DNA of 17,327 nucleotides from DATKSG01 sp035531775 (GTDB taxonomy: Bacteria > Actinomycetota > Acidimicrobiia > Acidimicrobiales > UBA8190). Below, in pieces: positions 1-6,611 of this stretch. The stretch covers positions 1-17,327 of the forward strand of contig DATKSG010000008.1 in assembly GCA_035531775.1 (NCBI GenBank), given 5' to 3'. Both the position numbers and the translations under genes were made by a program. Below the pieces are notes generated by a model. That model was given only the letters and a program-made list of their open reading frames with translations, was not told the DNA's origin and ran no database searches. Each line of letters opens with the position of its first letter. Position 1 is the stretch's first letter.

Positions 1-196
1 TGCCCGAACAGAAGGACCCGCCGGCGCCGGTCAGGATGGCGCACCGGATGTCGTCGTCGCCGTCGATCTCGGCCCAGGCATCGGCCATGCCCACCAACAT
101 GGGAAGGCTCAGGGCGTTCTTGGCTTCGGGCCGGTTCATGGTGACCACGACGGTGGCACCGTGGCGCTCCATGATCAGATGCTCGGTCCCCTCCAT
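1..196 (-). CDS. Enoyl-CoA hydratase (crotonase family), 5' part only, EchA19-like
   Basis: This is the N-terminal 65 residues of a crotonase-fold protein; the rest lies beyond the window edge. It starts MEGTEHLIMERHG, has the typical TMNRPEAKNALS segment (about residues 19-30), and ends in ILTGAGGSFCSG, the strand and loop that supply an oxyanion-hole amide in crotonases. The ATG is 2 nt after the thiolase stop, and a GGAG inside the end of the thiolase gene is a possible ribosome site. The family adds water to trans-2-enoyl-CoA in beta-oxidation. From memory, the stretch through DIRCAILTGAGG is close to Mycobacterium tuberculosis EchA19, a hydratase of cholesterol side-chain breakdown. Pairing with a FadA5-like thiolase behind a KstR-like site supports a steroid side-chain role. 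The active-site glutamates are outside the window, so activity cannot be judged. Confidence 0.85.
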   Translation of the reverse strand, partial: MEGTEHLIMERHGATVVVTMNRPEAKNALSLPMLVGMADAWAEIDGDDDIRCAILTGAGGSFCSG

Positions 197-198
197 GG

Positions 199-1359
199 TC
201 AGATCCGCTCCAAGATGGTGCCGGTGGCCAGGGCGCCGCCGCAACACATGGTGATGAGAGCCAGCGAGGCATCACGTCGTTCGAGTTCATGGAGCGCAGT
301 TGTCACCAGCCGGGCGCCGGTGGCGCCGACGGGGTGTCCGAGGGCGATGGCGCCGCCGTTCACGTTGACTTTGTCCATGTCCGGCTGGTGGATCTGCGCC
401 CACGAGAGCGCAACGGAGGCAAACGCCTCGTTCACTTCGAAGATGTCGATGTCGGACACGGACATTCCCGCTTTGGCCAAGACCTTGGCGGTGGCATCGA
501 TCGGTCCATCGAGGTGGTAGTAAGGGTCGGACCCCACCAGGGCCTGGGCCACGATCCGAGCACGAGGCGTGTGCCCGGACGACCGGGCCCGATCCTCGGA
601 CATCCACAGGACAGCCGCAGCGCCGTCAGAGATCTGAGAAGAATTGCCGGCGGTATGGATCCCACCGTCCATGACGGGCTTCAATGATGACAACCCATCG
701 GGGGTGGTCTCGCGCAAACCTCCGTCGCGACTCACTGTCCGCCGTTCACCGGTGGGGCCGTCGGGCCCCACCACGGGTGCTTCCACGGACACGATCTCCC
801 GCTCGAAGCGTCCTTCCTCCCAGGCGAGTGCCGCCTTCTGCTGTGAGGCCAACCCGAGGGCGTCGACTTGCTGGCGGGTGATGCCTCGCTTGATGGCAAT
901 GCGCTCAGCGGCGCCAAACTGGTCGGGCATGTCCCATGGGAAGTCGTCGGGCCGGGATCGTCCTGGGCCGTTGAAGGCGTTGGCCCCGAGCCCGACCCGG
1001 CTCATGGCCTCGACACCGCAGGCGATGCCGATGTCGATGGCGTCGGTGGTGATCAGGTTGGCGATGAAATGATTGGCCTGCTGCGACGAGCCGCACTGGC
1101 AATCGATGGTGGTGGCCGCAGTGGCGTAGGGCAGGGATTGGCTCAGCCAAGCCGTCCGGGTGACATTCGAAGCCTGCTCGCCGGCCTGGGTGACGCATCC
1201 TCCCACCACCTGCTCGACCTCGGCTGGGTCGATGCCGGCCCGTTTCATCAGCTCGACCTGGGCTGCTCCCAGGAGCTCGGCGGCATGGATGCCGGCCAAA
1301 GCGCCGTTGCGCTTGCCGATAGGGGTACGGACAGCTTCGACGATCACGGGCTGCGCCAT
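199..1359 (-). CDS. fadA5: Acetyl-CoA acetyltransferase, steroid 3-ketoacyl-CoA thiolase type (FadA5-like)
   Basis: Thiolase of 386 residues, the usual family length. The nucleophile Cys89 lies in DCQCGSSQQA. NEAFA (310-314), GHPVGATGAR with His342, and the C-terminal CCGGALATGT with Cys372 complete the active site. From memory it follows M. tuberculosis FadA5 along its length, including VIVEA at the start, GIACGVEAMSRVGLGAN, GIHTAG and YYHLDGP. FadA5 cleaves the beta-keto side chain of cholesterol-derived CoA thioesters. Two in-frame ATGs exist: GGGAGG (1368-1373) is 2 nt from the first (1365) but 8 nt from the second (1359), so I chose the second, giving MAQPVIVEAV. The gene is the first of a unit with the crotonase gene, behind a KstR-like palindrome. 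Thiolase identity is near certain; steroid specificity is inferred from resemblance and the operator. Confidence 0.93.
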   Translation of the reverse strand: MAQPVIVEAVRTPIGKRNGALAGIHAAELLGAAQVELMKRAGIDPAEVEQVVGGCVTQAGEQASNVTRTAWLSQSLPYATAATTIDCQCGSSQQANHFIANLITTDAIDIGIACGVEAMSRVGLGANAFNGPGRSRPDDFPWDMPDQFGAAERIAIKRGITRQQVDALGLASQQKAALAWEEGRFEREIVSVEAPVVGPDGPTGERRTVSRDGGLRETTPDGLSSLKPVMDGGIHTAGNSSQISDGAAAVLWMSEDRARSSGHTPRARIVAQALVGSDPYYHLDGPIDATAKVLAKAGMSVSDIDIFEVNEAFASVALSWAQIHQPDMDKVNVNGGAIALGHPVGATGARLVTTALHELERRDASLALITMCCGGALATGTILERI

Positions 1360-1395
1360 TGCCATTGCCTCCCGGGTCCTTGGCGTGAGCGGCCA

Positions 1396-1401
1396 AGTAT
1401 A
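1396..1401 (-). promoter_or_regulatory. Probable -10 element of the thiolase promoter
   Basis: Read on the minus strand this is TATACT, five of six matches to TATAAT. It lies about 37 nt before the chosen ATG, leaving roughly 30 nt of untranslated leader that contains the GGGAGG ribosome site. No convincing -35 is visible at 16-18 nt; the best candidates (GAACGA or AACGAC) are poor. The -10 shares bases with the adjacent palindrome, so a bound repressor would block RNA polymerase directly. Confidence 0.5.
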
Positions 1402-1413
1402 GAACTTGTTCTA
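1400..1413. promoter_or_regulatory. KstR-like operator (14-bp palindrome)
   Basis: The plus strand reads TAGAACTTGTTCTA: two 6-bp arms around a 2-bp centre, extended by one further pair on each side (1399 and 1414). It fits the published KstR consensus TnnAACnnGTTnnA at every fixed position. KstR is the TetR-family repressor of cholesterol-degradation genes in mycobacteria and rhodococci, and fadA5 belongs to that regulon. The site lies 40 nt before the thiolase start and overlaps its -10. No kstR gene is in the window, so the cognate regulator is inferred; another TetR-family lipid regulator with a similar site is possible. Confidence 0.75.
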
Positions 1414-1459
1414 TCCGGTCGTTCCCGCCGACTGGAGCGCCGCCGACCGGGCGCCGTTC

Positions 1460-2629
1460 TCAGCCGAGCAGCCTCTTCGCGATGACCACCCGCTGGATCT
1501 GGTTGGTGCCCTCGTAGATCTGGGTGATCTTGGCATCGCGCATATAGCGCTCGGCCGGGAAGTCGGTGGTGTATCCGTACCCGCCGAGTAGCTGTACGGC
1601 ATCGGTGGCGGCGGCCATTGCCGTGTCGGAGGCGAAACACTTGGCCATGGCCCCCACCATGGGCAACTCGCCCTCGGGGTCCCCGGCATCGATGAGCGAG
1701 CAGGCGCGGTACACCAGAGTCCGGGCCGCTTCGGTGCGCATGGCCATGTCGGCCAGCATGAAGCGGAGCCCCTGAAAGTCGGCGATGGCCTGGCCGAAAG
1801 CTCGGCGCTGGCGCATGTAGGTCATGGCGTGGTCGATCGCCCCTTGGGCGATGCCCACGGCCTGGGCTCCGATGGTGGGTCGGCTCCGGTCAAGGGTGTG
1901 CATGGCGATGGTGAAACCCTGGCCCTCCGCGCCCACGAGGTTGGCCACCGGGACCCTGACGTCATCGAGAACCACTTCGCCCGTGGGGCTGCCGCGCAGG
2001 CCCATCTTGTGCTCGAGCTTGGCCACCTTGACACCCCAATCGGCTTCGACCACGAAGCAGCTGATGCCTCGATGACCGGCATCGGGATCCGTCTTGGCGA
2101 AGACGGTGTACGTATCTGACACCCCGGCGTTGGTGATCCAGTACTTGGTGCCCGACAGCACGTAGTGGTCGCCGTCACGCCTGGCCCGGCACCGCATGGC
2201 GGCCACATCGCTCCCGGCGTCCGCCTCCGACAGGCAGTAGCTGGCCTGTGCCTCCCCCGCCGCCACTCGCGGGATGTACCGGGCCTTCAGCTCCTCCGAT
2301 CCCCAGTTCATGATGGGGATCATGCCGAGCTTGGAGATGAGCATGGTCACACTGGTCGACGCGCACACCCGCGCCAACTCCTCGACCATGATGGCCTGCG
2401 TCACGTGATCCGCTCCCGCGCCCCCATAAGCGGTGGGGAGCCCCAGAGCCGGCAGCTCCATCTCGGCGCAGGCCTTGAACCCATCCCACGGGAAGGCGGC
2501 GTCGGCGTCGACCTGGGCGGCGTGAGGAGCGATCCGGTCCTCAGCCATCTGGCGCACGGCGGCGCGGAACGCTTTCTGATCGTCACCTAGGGCGAACGAA
2601 GGGTGAGCCGGTACGGGCTGCGATTCCAT
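1460..2629 (-). CDS. Acyl-CoA dehydrogenase, FadE25-like
   Basis: FAD-dependent acyl-CoA dehydrogenase of 389 residues, the normal soluble-family length. The first family signature reads YCLSEADAGSD (131-141). The second, QLLGGYGYTTDFP onward (346-368), runs into IYEGTNQIQR, where Glu373 is the expected catalytic base that removes the alpha proton. From memory it is closest to mycobacterial FadE25 (shared: RPTIGAQAVGIAQGA, FMLADMAM, TTDFPAERYMRDAKITQIYEGTNQIQRVV). The substrate cannot be told from sequence; short- to medium-chain or branched acyl-CoA is likely. The gene follows the hydrolase gene after 9 nt with only a weak CGGGG ribosome site, so translation probably depends on coupling. It is the last gene of the string that begins at leuB; the thiolase after it has its own promoter. 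Confidence 0.93.
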   Translation of the reverse strand: MESQPVPAHPSFALGDDQKAFRAAVRQMAEDRIAPHAAQVDADAAFPWDGFKACAEMELPALGLPTAYGGAGADHVTQAIMVEELARVCASTSVTMLISKLGMIPIMNWGSEELKARYIPRVAAGEAQASYCLSEADAGSDVAAMRCRARRDGDHYVLSGTKYWITNAGVSDTYTVFAKTDPDAGHRGISCFVVEADWGVKVAKLEHKMGLRGSPTGEVVLDDVRVPVANLVGAEGQGFTIAMHTLDRSRPTIGAQAVGIAQGAIDHAMTYMRQRRAFGQAIADFQGLRFMLADMAMRTEAARTLVYRACSLIDAGDPEGELPMVGAMAKCFASDTAMAAATDAVQLLGGYGYTTDFPAERYMRDAKITQIYEGTNQIQRVVIAKRLLG

Positions 2630-2638
2630 GCCCCGAGC

Positions 2639-3526
2639 CTACGAGACGGACTGGAGGTGCTCGATCAGGAGGCGGCCGAGCTCGACCGGCGCCATCTCCG
2701 GGATCCAGTGGCTCACCCCGGGAAGAGTCTCGAACCGGTACGGCCCGGAGACCCACCGGCCGGTGGCCTCGGCCGCGCTGCGCCCGATGGCCACGTCGTC
2801 CGTCGACCAGACATAGAGCGTGGGTACCGCCACCGTCCCGATGTCGGCAAAGTCCTCGGCTGACATGGCCCGGTACCAGTTGAGGGCGGCGGTCATGGCG
2901 CCGGGCTCGCGCATGGCCGCCACGAAGACCTCGACCTCGGGCCGATCCGGGGGCAGGCCGCTGGCGGCGAACATGGCCCGCAGCCCGTCACCGGCACCGT
3001 CCTCGCCCAGCAGTGCCTTTTCGGCCACGTGTCCCTCGCGGCGGAAGACCTCCATGTAGGACGAGCGCGAGGCCTGGTCGGCGTCCCCGCCGAGCAGGGC
3101 GCCGGCGAACGCAGCCGGGTGCGGCACCGACACGGCGGTCAGCGACCGCAGCCGGTCGGGATGCCGCCCGGCCACGGCCCAAGCCACGATGGCGCCCCAG
3201 TCGTGACCGACCAGGTCGAACCGTTCGGCACCCTCGGCGTCGGCCACGGCAAGGACGTCGGCCACCAACTCGGCGAGGGCGTATTCACCGACACCTGCCG
3301 GACGGGCCCCGGGTGAATAGCCACGCTGGTCGAATGCTACGGCTCGCATCCCGGCCTGGGCCACGGCCTCGAGCTGGTGGTGCCACGACCGCGACGTCTG
3401 AGGGAACCCGTGGAGGAAGAGCACGAGGCGGCCGGCACCCGGGCCGATGCCGTCAGCCGGGTTCGCTGTGGCGCAGCGGAACCGAAAGCCCCGTGCTGAG
3501 ATGTCGGGACCGTCGATCACCCCCAC
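2639..3526 (-). CDS. Alpha/beta hydrolase, epoxide hydrolase-like
   Basis: Protein of 295 residues with the alpha/beta-hydrolase fold. HGFP (39-42) is the oxyanion-hole motif of the epoxide-hydrolase and haloalkane-dehalogenase branch. GHDWG (107-111) places an aspartate nucleophile at Asp109, which argues against an esterase with serine. Asp243 or Asp244 in VWSTDD and His273 in GVSHWIPEMAP fit the acid and base of the triad. NWYRAM with Tyr218 resembles the lid tyrosine segment of epoxide hydrolases. I therefore expect epoxide opening on an unknown substrate; a dehalogenase is the alternative. No signal peptide is seen. The start is GTG at 3526 or GTG at 3520; AGGTGG lies 4 or 10 nt upstream respectively, so the choice is open by two codons. 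It sits 22 nt after the unknown 172-aa gene. Confidence 0.85.
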   Translation of the reverse strand: MGVIDGPDISARGFRFRCATANPADGIGPGAGRLVLFLHGFPQTSRSWHHQLEAVAQAGMRAVAFDQRGYSPGARPAGVGEYALAELVADVLAVADAEGAERFDLVGHDWGAIVAWAVAGRHPDRLRSLTAVSVPHPAAFAGALLGGDADQASRSSYMEVFRREGHVAEKALLGEDGAGDGLRAMFAASGLPPDRPEVEVFVAAMREPGAMTAALNWYRAMSAEDFADIGTVAVPTLYVWSTDDVAIGRSAAEATGRWVSGPYRFETLPGVSHWIPEMAPVELGRLLIEHLQSVS

Positions 3527-3548
3527 GGCGCCACCTGTCGATGCGGCC

Positions 3549-4067
3549 TCACCCGGCCAGGCCTAGCAGGGCACGCCATTCCCCCAGCTTGGCGTGGACC
3601 TGCTCGGTGGTCATGCGCAGGGTGGGCTCTGAGACGGCCTCGACGATCCGCCGTTGCTGCTCGTAGTGGTGGGCGGCGGCCTGCCACAGAGGAGCCCGCC
3701 ACGCCACCAGGTCGGCTGGGGCATCGCCCAGGAAGGCGAAGAGGGTGAGCGCCATCTCGATGTCACGGGCCACGGGGGCTCGGCCGAACAGGGCGGCTCG
3801 CGCACTGGCCACGGCCGCCGCTCCGACCATGGCGTCCTCGGCCGTGATGCCGGCAGTGAGCTGCAGGCGTTCCTCGAAGAGGCGCTCGGCCAGCAGCAGG
3901 GCATAGCCCTGGTCGGGTCCCGGGACGCCGAGGTCCCGTCCATGAGGCTGACCGGGCTGACGCAGGTCGCCCACCCGCTCGGCGAGCCAGGCGGACGGCG
4001 TCTTGAGCCGGTAGGAGGCGCGGACCTGGTCGGCTTCGACGATGGGCACGAAACTGGGCTGGGTCAT
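3549..4067 (-). CDS. Conserved-looking protein of unknown function, 172 aa
   Basis: I do not recognise this protein. It starts MTQPSFVPIVEADQVRASYRLKTPSAWL, contains no cysteine, has no signal peptide or membrane segment, and is mostly helix-forming: long Ala/Leu/Glu stretches such as YALLLAERLFEERL and a tryptophan-bearing helix WRAPLWQAAAHHYEQQRR. It is probably a soluble cytoplasmic protein. Codon use matches its neighbours, and the reading frame fills the space between cimA and the hydrolase gene, so I consider it real. Its ATG is the third of three tandem ATGACCCAGCC sequences; the preceding hexapeptide stop overlaps it as ATGA, so its translation is likely coupled to cimA. Being directly after cimA suggests, without proof, a link to branched-chain amino acid metabolism. 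Confidence 0.75.
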   Translation of the reverse strand: MTQPSFVPIVEADQVRASYRLKTPSAWLAERVGDLRQPGQPHGRDLGVPGPDQGYALLLAERLFEERLQLTAGITAEDAMVGAAAVASARAALFGRAPVARDIEMALTLFAFLGDAPADLVAWRAPLWQAAAHHYEQQRRIVEAVSEPTLRMTTEQVHAKLGEWRALLGLAG

Positions 4068-4101
4068 AGGGCAGGCTGGGTCATAGAGCTGGCTGGGTCA
4101 T
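4057..4101 (-). repeat. 17-nt tandem repeat creating two chained MTQPAL mini-ORFs
   Basis: On the minus strand ATGACCCAGCC occurs three times at exactly 17-nt spacing (4101, 4084, 4067). The first ATG shares ATGA with the cimA stop and opens ATG-ACC-CAG-CCA-GCT-CTA-TGA. That stop shares ATGA with the second ATG, which opens another MTQPAL hexapeptide. Its stop shares ATGA with the third ATG, the start of the 172-aa gene. Units 1 and 2 differ at two positions. There is no clear Shine-Dalgarno sequence, so re-initiation after termination is the likely way ribosomes move through. Whether the hexapeptides are made or matter is unknown. Confidence 0.85.
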
Positions 4102-5690
4102 ACGTGGACGAGACCGTAGACGATCGAGTCGAAGAGGGCCTGCCAGGAGGCCTCGATGATGTTCTCCGACACCCCGATGGTCGTCCAGACCCGGTCGCCG
4201 TCGGTGGTGTCGATAAGGACTCTGGTCACCGCCCCGGTACCCCGGCCCGTGTCGAGCACCCGCACCCGGTAGTCGACGAGATGGACGGCAGCCAGCTTCG
4301 GGAAGTGCCCCCCGATGGCCGACCGCAGCGCCGAGTCGAGGGCGTTGACGGGGCCGTTGCCCTCGGCCGTGGACAGCAGCCGCTGCCCGTCCACGAGCAC
4401 CTTGACCGTGGCCTCGGTCATGTGGCGGCCGTTGTGGTCGGAGATGACCCGGAACGACTCGAGCTCGAAGAAGTCCGGTTCCCACCCCGTCGCCCGCCGC
4501 AGCAGGAGCTCCAACGAGCCGTCAGCCACCTCGAAGTGGTAGCCCTTGTGCTCGAGGGCCTTCAGCGTGTCGAGGACGCCGGCCAGGGCCTGCGAGTCGA
4601 GCTCGAGGCCGAGTTCCTCGGCCTTGAAGGCCAGCGTCGAGCGGCCCGCCATCTCCGACACCACGAACCGGGTGCCGTTGCCCACGGCATCGGGGGTCAC
4701 GTGCTCATAGGCGTCTCGCCGCCGGGCGATGGCGCTCGTGTGGAGGCCGGCTTTGTGGGCGAAGGCCGCCGCCCCCACGTAGGGCTGCTGGGGGTTGGGC
4801 GCCACATTGACCAACTCGGCGATGTGGTGCGACACCGGGGTGATGCGCTCGAGCCGGTCGGGCGGGATGGTGCGCACGCGCAGCTTGAGCGACAGGTTGG
4901 GGATGGCCGCCGACAGGTCGGCATTGCCGGTTCGCTCCCCGTAGCCGTTGATGCAACCCTGGACCTGGGTGGCGCCCACGGCCACAGCAGCCAGCGAATT
5001 GGCCACGGCACACCCCGAGTCGTTGTGGAAGTGGACTCCCACATTGCCGCCGAACTCACCAACCACTGAACCGACTATGCGCTCTACATCGTGGGGCAGT
5101 GTGCCCCCGTTGGTGTCGCACAGCACCAGCGTCTCGGCTCCGGCAGCGGCCGCCGCCCGCAGGACACCGAGCGAGAACTCCGGGTTGGCGCCATAGCCGT
5201 CGAAGAAGTGCTCGGCGTCGAGGAACACCCGCAACCCGTGACTACGCAGGAATGCCACCGAGTCGGTCGCCATGGACAATGCTTCGTCGAGATCGGTGCG
5301 CAACGCCTCGACCACGTGCAGCTCCGACGCCTTGGCCACGATGCACACGGCCTCGGTGCCTGCTTTCACCAGATGGCGAAGCACCTCGTCGTCGCCGGCG
5401 ACCACGCCCGGTCGGCGCGTCGACCCGAAGGCCACCAGGGTGGCCGTGGTCAGGCGCAGCTCGGCCGGCGCTCGGGCGAAGAACTCCACGTCCTTGGGAT
5501 TGGCCCCCGGCCATCCTCCCTCGATGAAGGCCACTCCCAAGTGGTCGAGCTGCTCGGCTACCCGCAGCTTGTCGTCGACGGTGAGCGAAAGGCCCTCCTG
5601 TTGGGAGCCGTCGCGCAGGGTGGTGTCGAAGATGTCCACGGCGGCGGGCATCTGGGGCAGCCGGTGGGAATGGCTGGCGTCACTCGACAT
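4098..5690 (-). CDS. cimA: (R)-Citramalate synthase
   Basis: This enzyme condenses pyruvate with acetyl-CoA to citramalate, the first step of threonine-independent 2-ketobutyrate and isoleucine synthesis. The 530 residues form a DRE-TIM metallolyase: FDTTLRDGSQQEG (21-33) with Arg26 and Asp27, EGGWPGANPKD (57-67), metal ligands His220 and His222 in VHFHND, GYGERTGNADL (249-259), and AHKAGLHTSA (311-320). A C-terminal LeuA-type regulatory domain follows, with AEGNGPVNALD at 442-452. The GSQQEG and GGWPGANPKD forms are typical of the citramalate synthase family, whereas LeuA elsewhere in the window has GEQSPG and EAGFPVAS. The ATG overlaps the end of ilvE by 11 nt, and its stop overlaps a mini-ORF start. 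The C-terminal domain suggests isoleucine feedback, as known in some family members. A later ATG (codon 14) is a possible shorter start. Confidence 0.92.
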   Translation of the reverse strand: MSSDASHSHRLPQMPAAVDIFDTTLRDGSQQEGLSLTVDDKLRVAEQLDHLGVAFIEGGWPGANPKDVEFFARAPAELRLTTATLVAFGSTRRPGVVAGDDEVLRHLVKAGTEAVCIVAKASELHVVEALRTDLDEALSMATDSVAFLRSHGLRVFLDAEHFFDGYGANPEFSLGVLRAAAAAGAETLVLCDTNGGTLPHDVERIVGSVVGEFGGNVGVHFHNDSGCAVANSLAAVAVGATQVQGCINGYGERTGNADLSAAIPNLSLKLRVRTIPPDRLERITPVSHHIAELVNVAPNPQQPYVGAAAFAHKAGLHTSAIARRRDAYEHVTPDAVGNGTRFVVSEMAGRSTLAFKAEELGLELDSQALAGVLDTLKALEHKGYHFEVADGSLELLLRRATGWEPDFFELESFRVISDHNGRHMTEATVKVLVDGQRLLSTAEGNGPVNALDSALRSAIGGHFPKLAAVHLVDYRVRVLDTGRGTGAVTRVLIDTTDGDRVWTTIGVSENIIEASWQALFDSIVYGLVHV

Positions 5691-6609
5691 GCTCGAGCCA
5701 GTCCTTGTACCGGTCGACCTGGCCCCGCACGGTGCCGAAGTACGTCTCTTGGATCTGCTTGGTCACCGGTCCGGGCCGTCCGTCGCCCACCGTGCGGTCG
5801 TCCACCTCGCGGATGGGCACGACCTCGGCCGCCGTACCGGTGAGGAAGGCCTCGTCGGCCGTGTAAAGGTCGGTGCGCACCAGCGCCTCGTGGGCCACCT
5901 CGTAGCCCAGGTCGGCGGCGATGATCTCCACCGAATGCTGCGTGATCCCGGCCAGCGCTCCCGACTCCGAGGTCGGGGGAGTGATGAGCCGTCCCCCCCT
6001 CACCACGAACAAGTTCTCCCCGGTGCACTCCGACACCCGGCCGTCAGGAGCCAGGAGCAGCGCCTCGTCGTACCCCGCCTTCAGCGCTTCCACCTTGGCC
6101 AGCGACGAGTTGACGTACATGCCCGTGCCCTTGGCCGCCGTGGGGACGGCGTTGGGGTCGTGGCGCTGCCACGACGACACCTTGAGGCGGATGCCGTTGG
6201 CCACGCCGTCGTCCCCCAGATATGTGCCCCAGGGCCATGCGGCGATGGCCACGCTGACGGGGCACGGCAGGGGGTTGAGGCCCATCTCGCCGTAGCCGAG
6301 GAAGACGATGGGACGGAGGTAGCAGCCGTCGTCGAGCCGGTTGACCCGCACCACGTCCTTGCTCGCCTGCACCAACTCGGCGGGGCTGAAGGGCACGTCG
6401 ATCATGAACACTTTGGCCGAGGCGAAGAGGCGCTCGATGTGGTCCGTGAGACGGAAGATGGCGACGCCATGGCGGGTGGGATAGGCGCGGATGCCCTCGA
6501 ACACCCCCGAGCCGTAGTGCAACGAGTGGGTGAGCACATGGACGTTGGCCTTGTCCCAGTCCACGAGCTGGCCGTCGATCCAGATCTTGTCTGTCGTTGT
6601 GATGGGCAC
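5680..6609 (-). CDS. ilvE: Branched-chain amino acid aminotransferase
   Basis: Fold-type IV PLP enzyme of 309 residues, the standard length. It makes the last step to Leu, Ile and Val by transferring the glutamate amino group to the 2-keto acids. PLP binds Lys160 in the segment VPTAAKGTGMYVNSSLAK. The class IV signature runs through RVSECTGENLFVVRGG (191-206), and LHYGSGVFEGIRAY (30-43) is the usual N-terminal element. A D-amino acid aminotransferase or aminodeoxychorismate lyase is less likely given the length and the YGSGVFEGIR motif. The start is GTG, 2 nt after the leuB stop, with AGAAAGG about 10 nt upstream inside leuB. It overlaps cimA by 11 nt, so leuB-ilvE-cimA are almost certainly one transcript under the Ile/Val attenuator. 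Confidence 0.95.
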   Translation of the reverse strand: MPITTTDKIWIDGQLVDWDKANVHVLTHSLHYGSGVFEGIRAYPTRHGVAIFRLTDHIERLFASAKVFMIDVPFSPAELVQASKDVVRVNRLDDGCYLRPIVFLGYGEMGLNPLPCPVSVAIAAWPWGTYLGDDGVANGIRLKVSSWQRHDPNAVPTAAKGTGMYVNSSLAKVEALKAGYDEALLLAPDGRVSECTGENLFVVRGGRLITPPTSESGALAGITQHSVEIIAADLGYEVAHEALVRTDLYTADEAFLTGTAAEVVPIREVDDRTVGDGRPGPVTKQIQETYFGTVRGQVDRYKDWLEHVE

Positions 6610-6611
6610 GG

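Noticed and set aside
1399..1414. KstR2 operator
   Set aside because: The sequence lacks the CAAG-nn-CTTG core of the KstR2 consensus, whereas it fits KstR fully.
3654..5069. Long open frame on the plus strand (471 codons)
   Set aside because: It is antisense to the 172-aa gene and cimA, both with clear motifs or context; the translation is rich in Gly/Arg/His/Asp and matches no family. High GC makes such antisense frames common.
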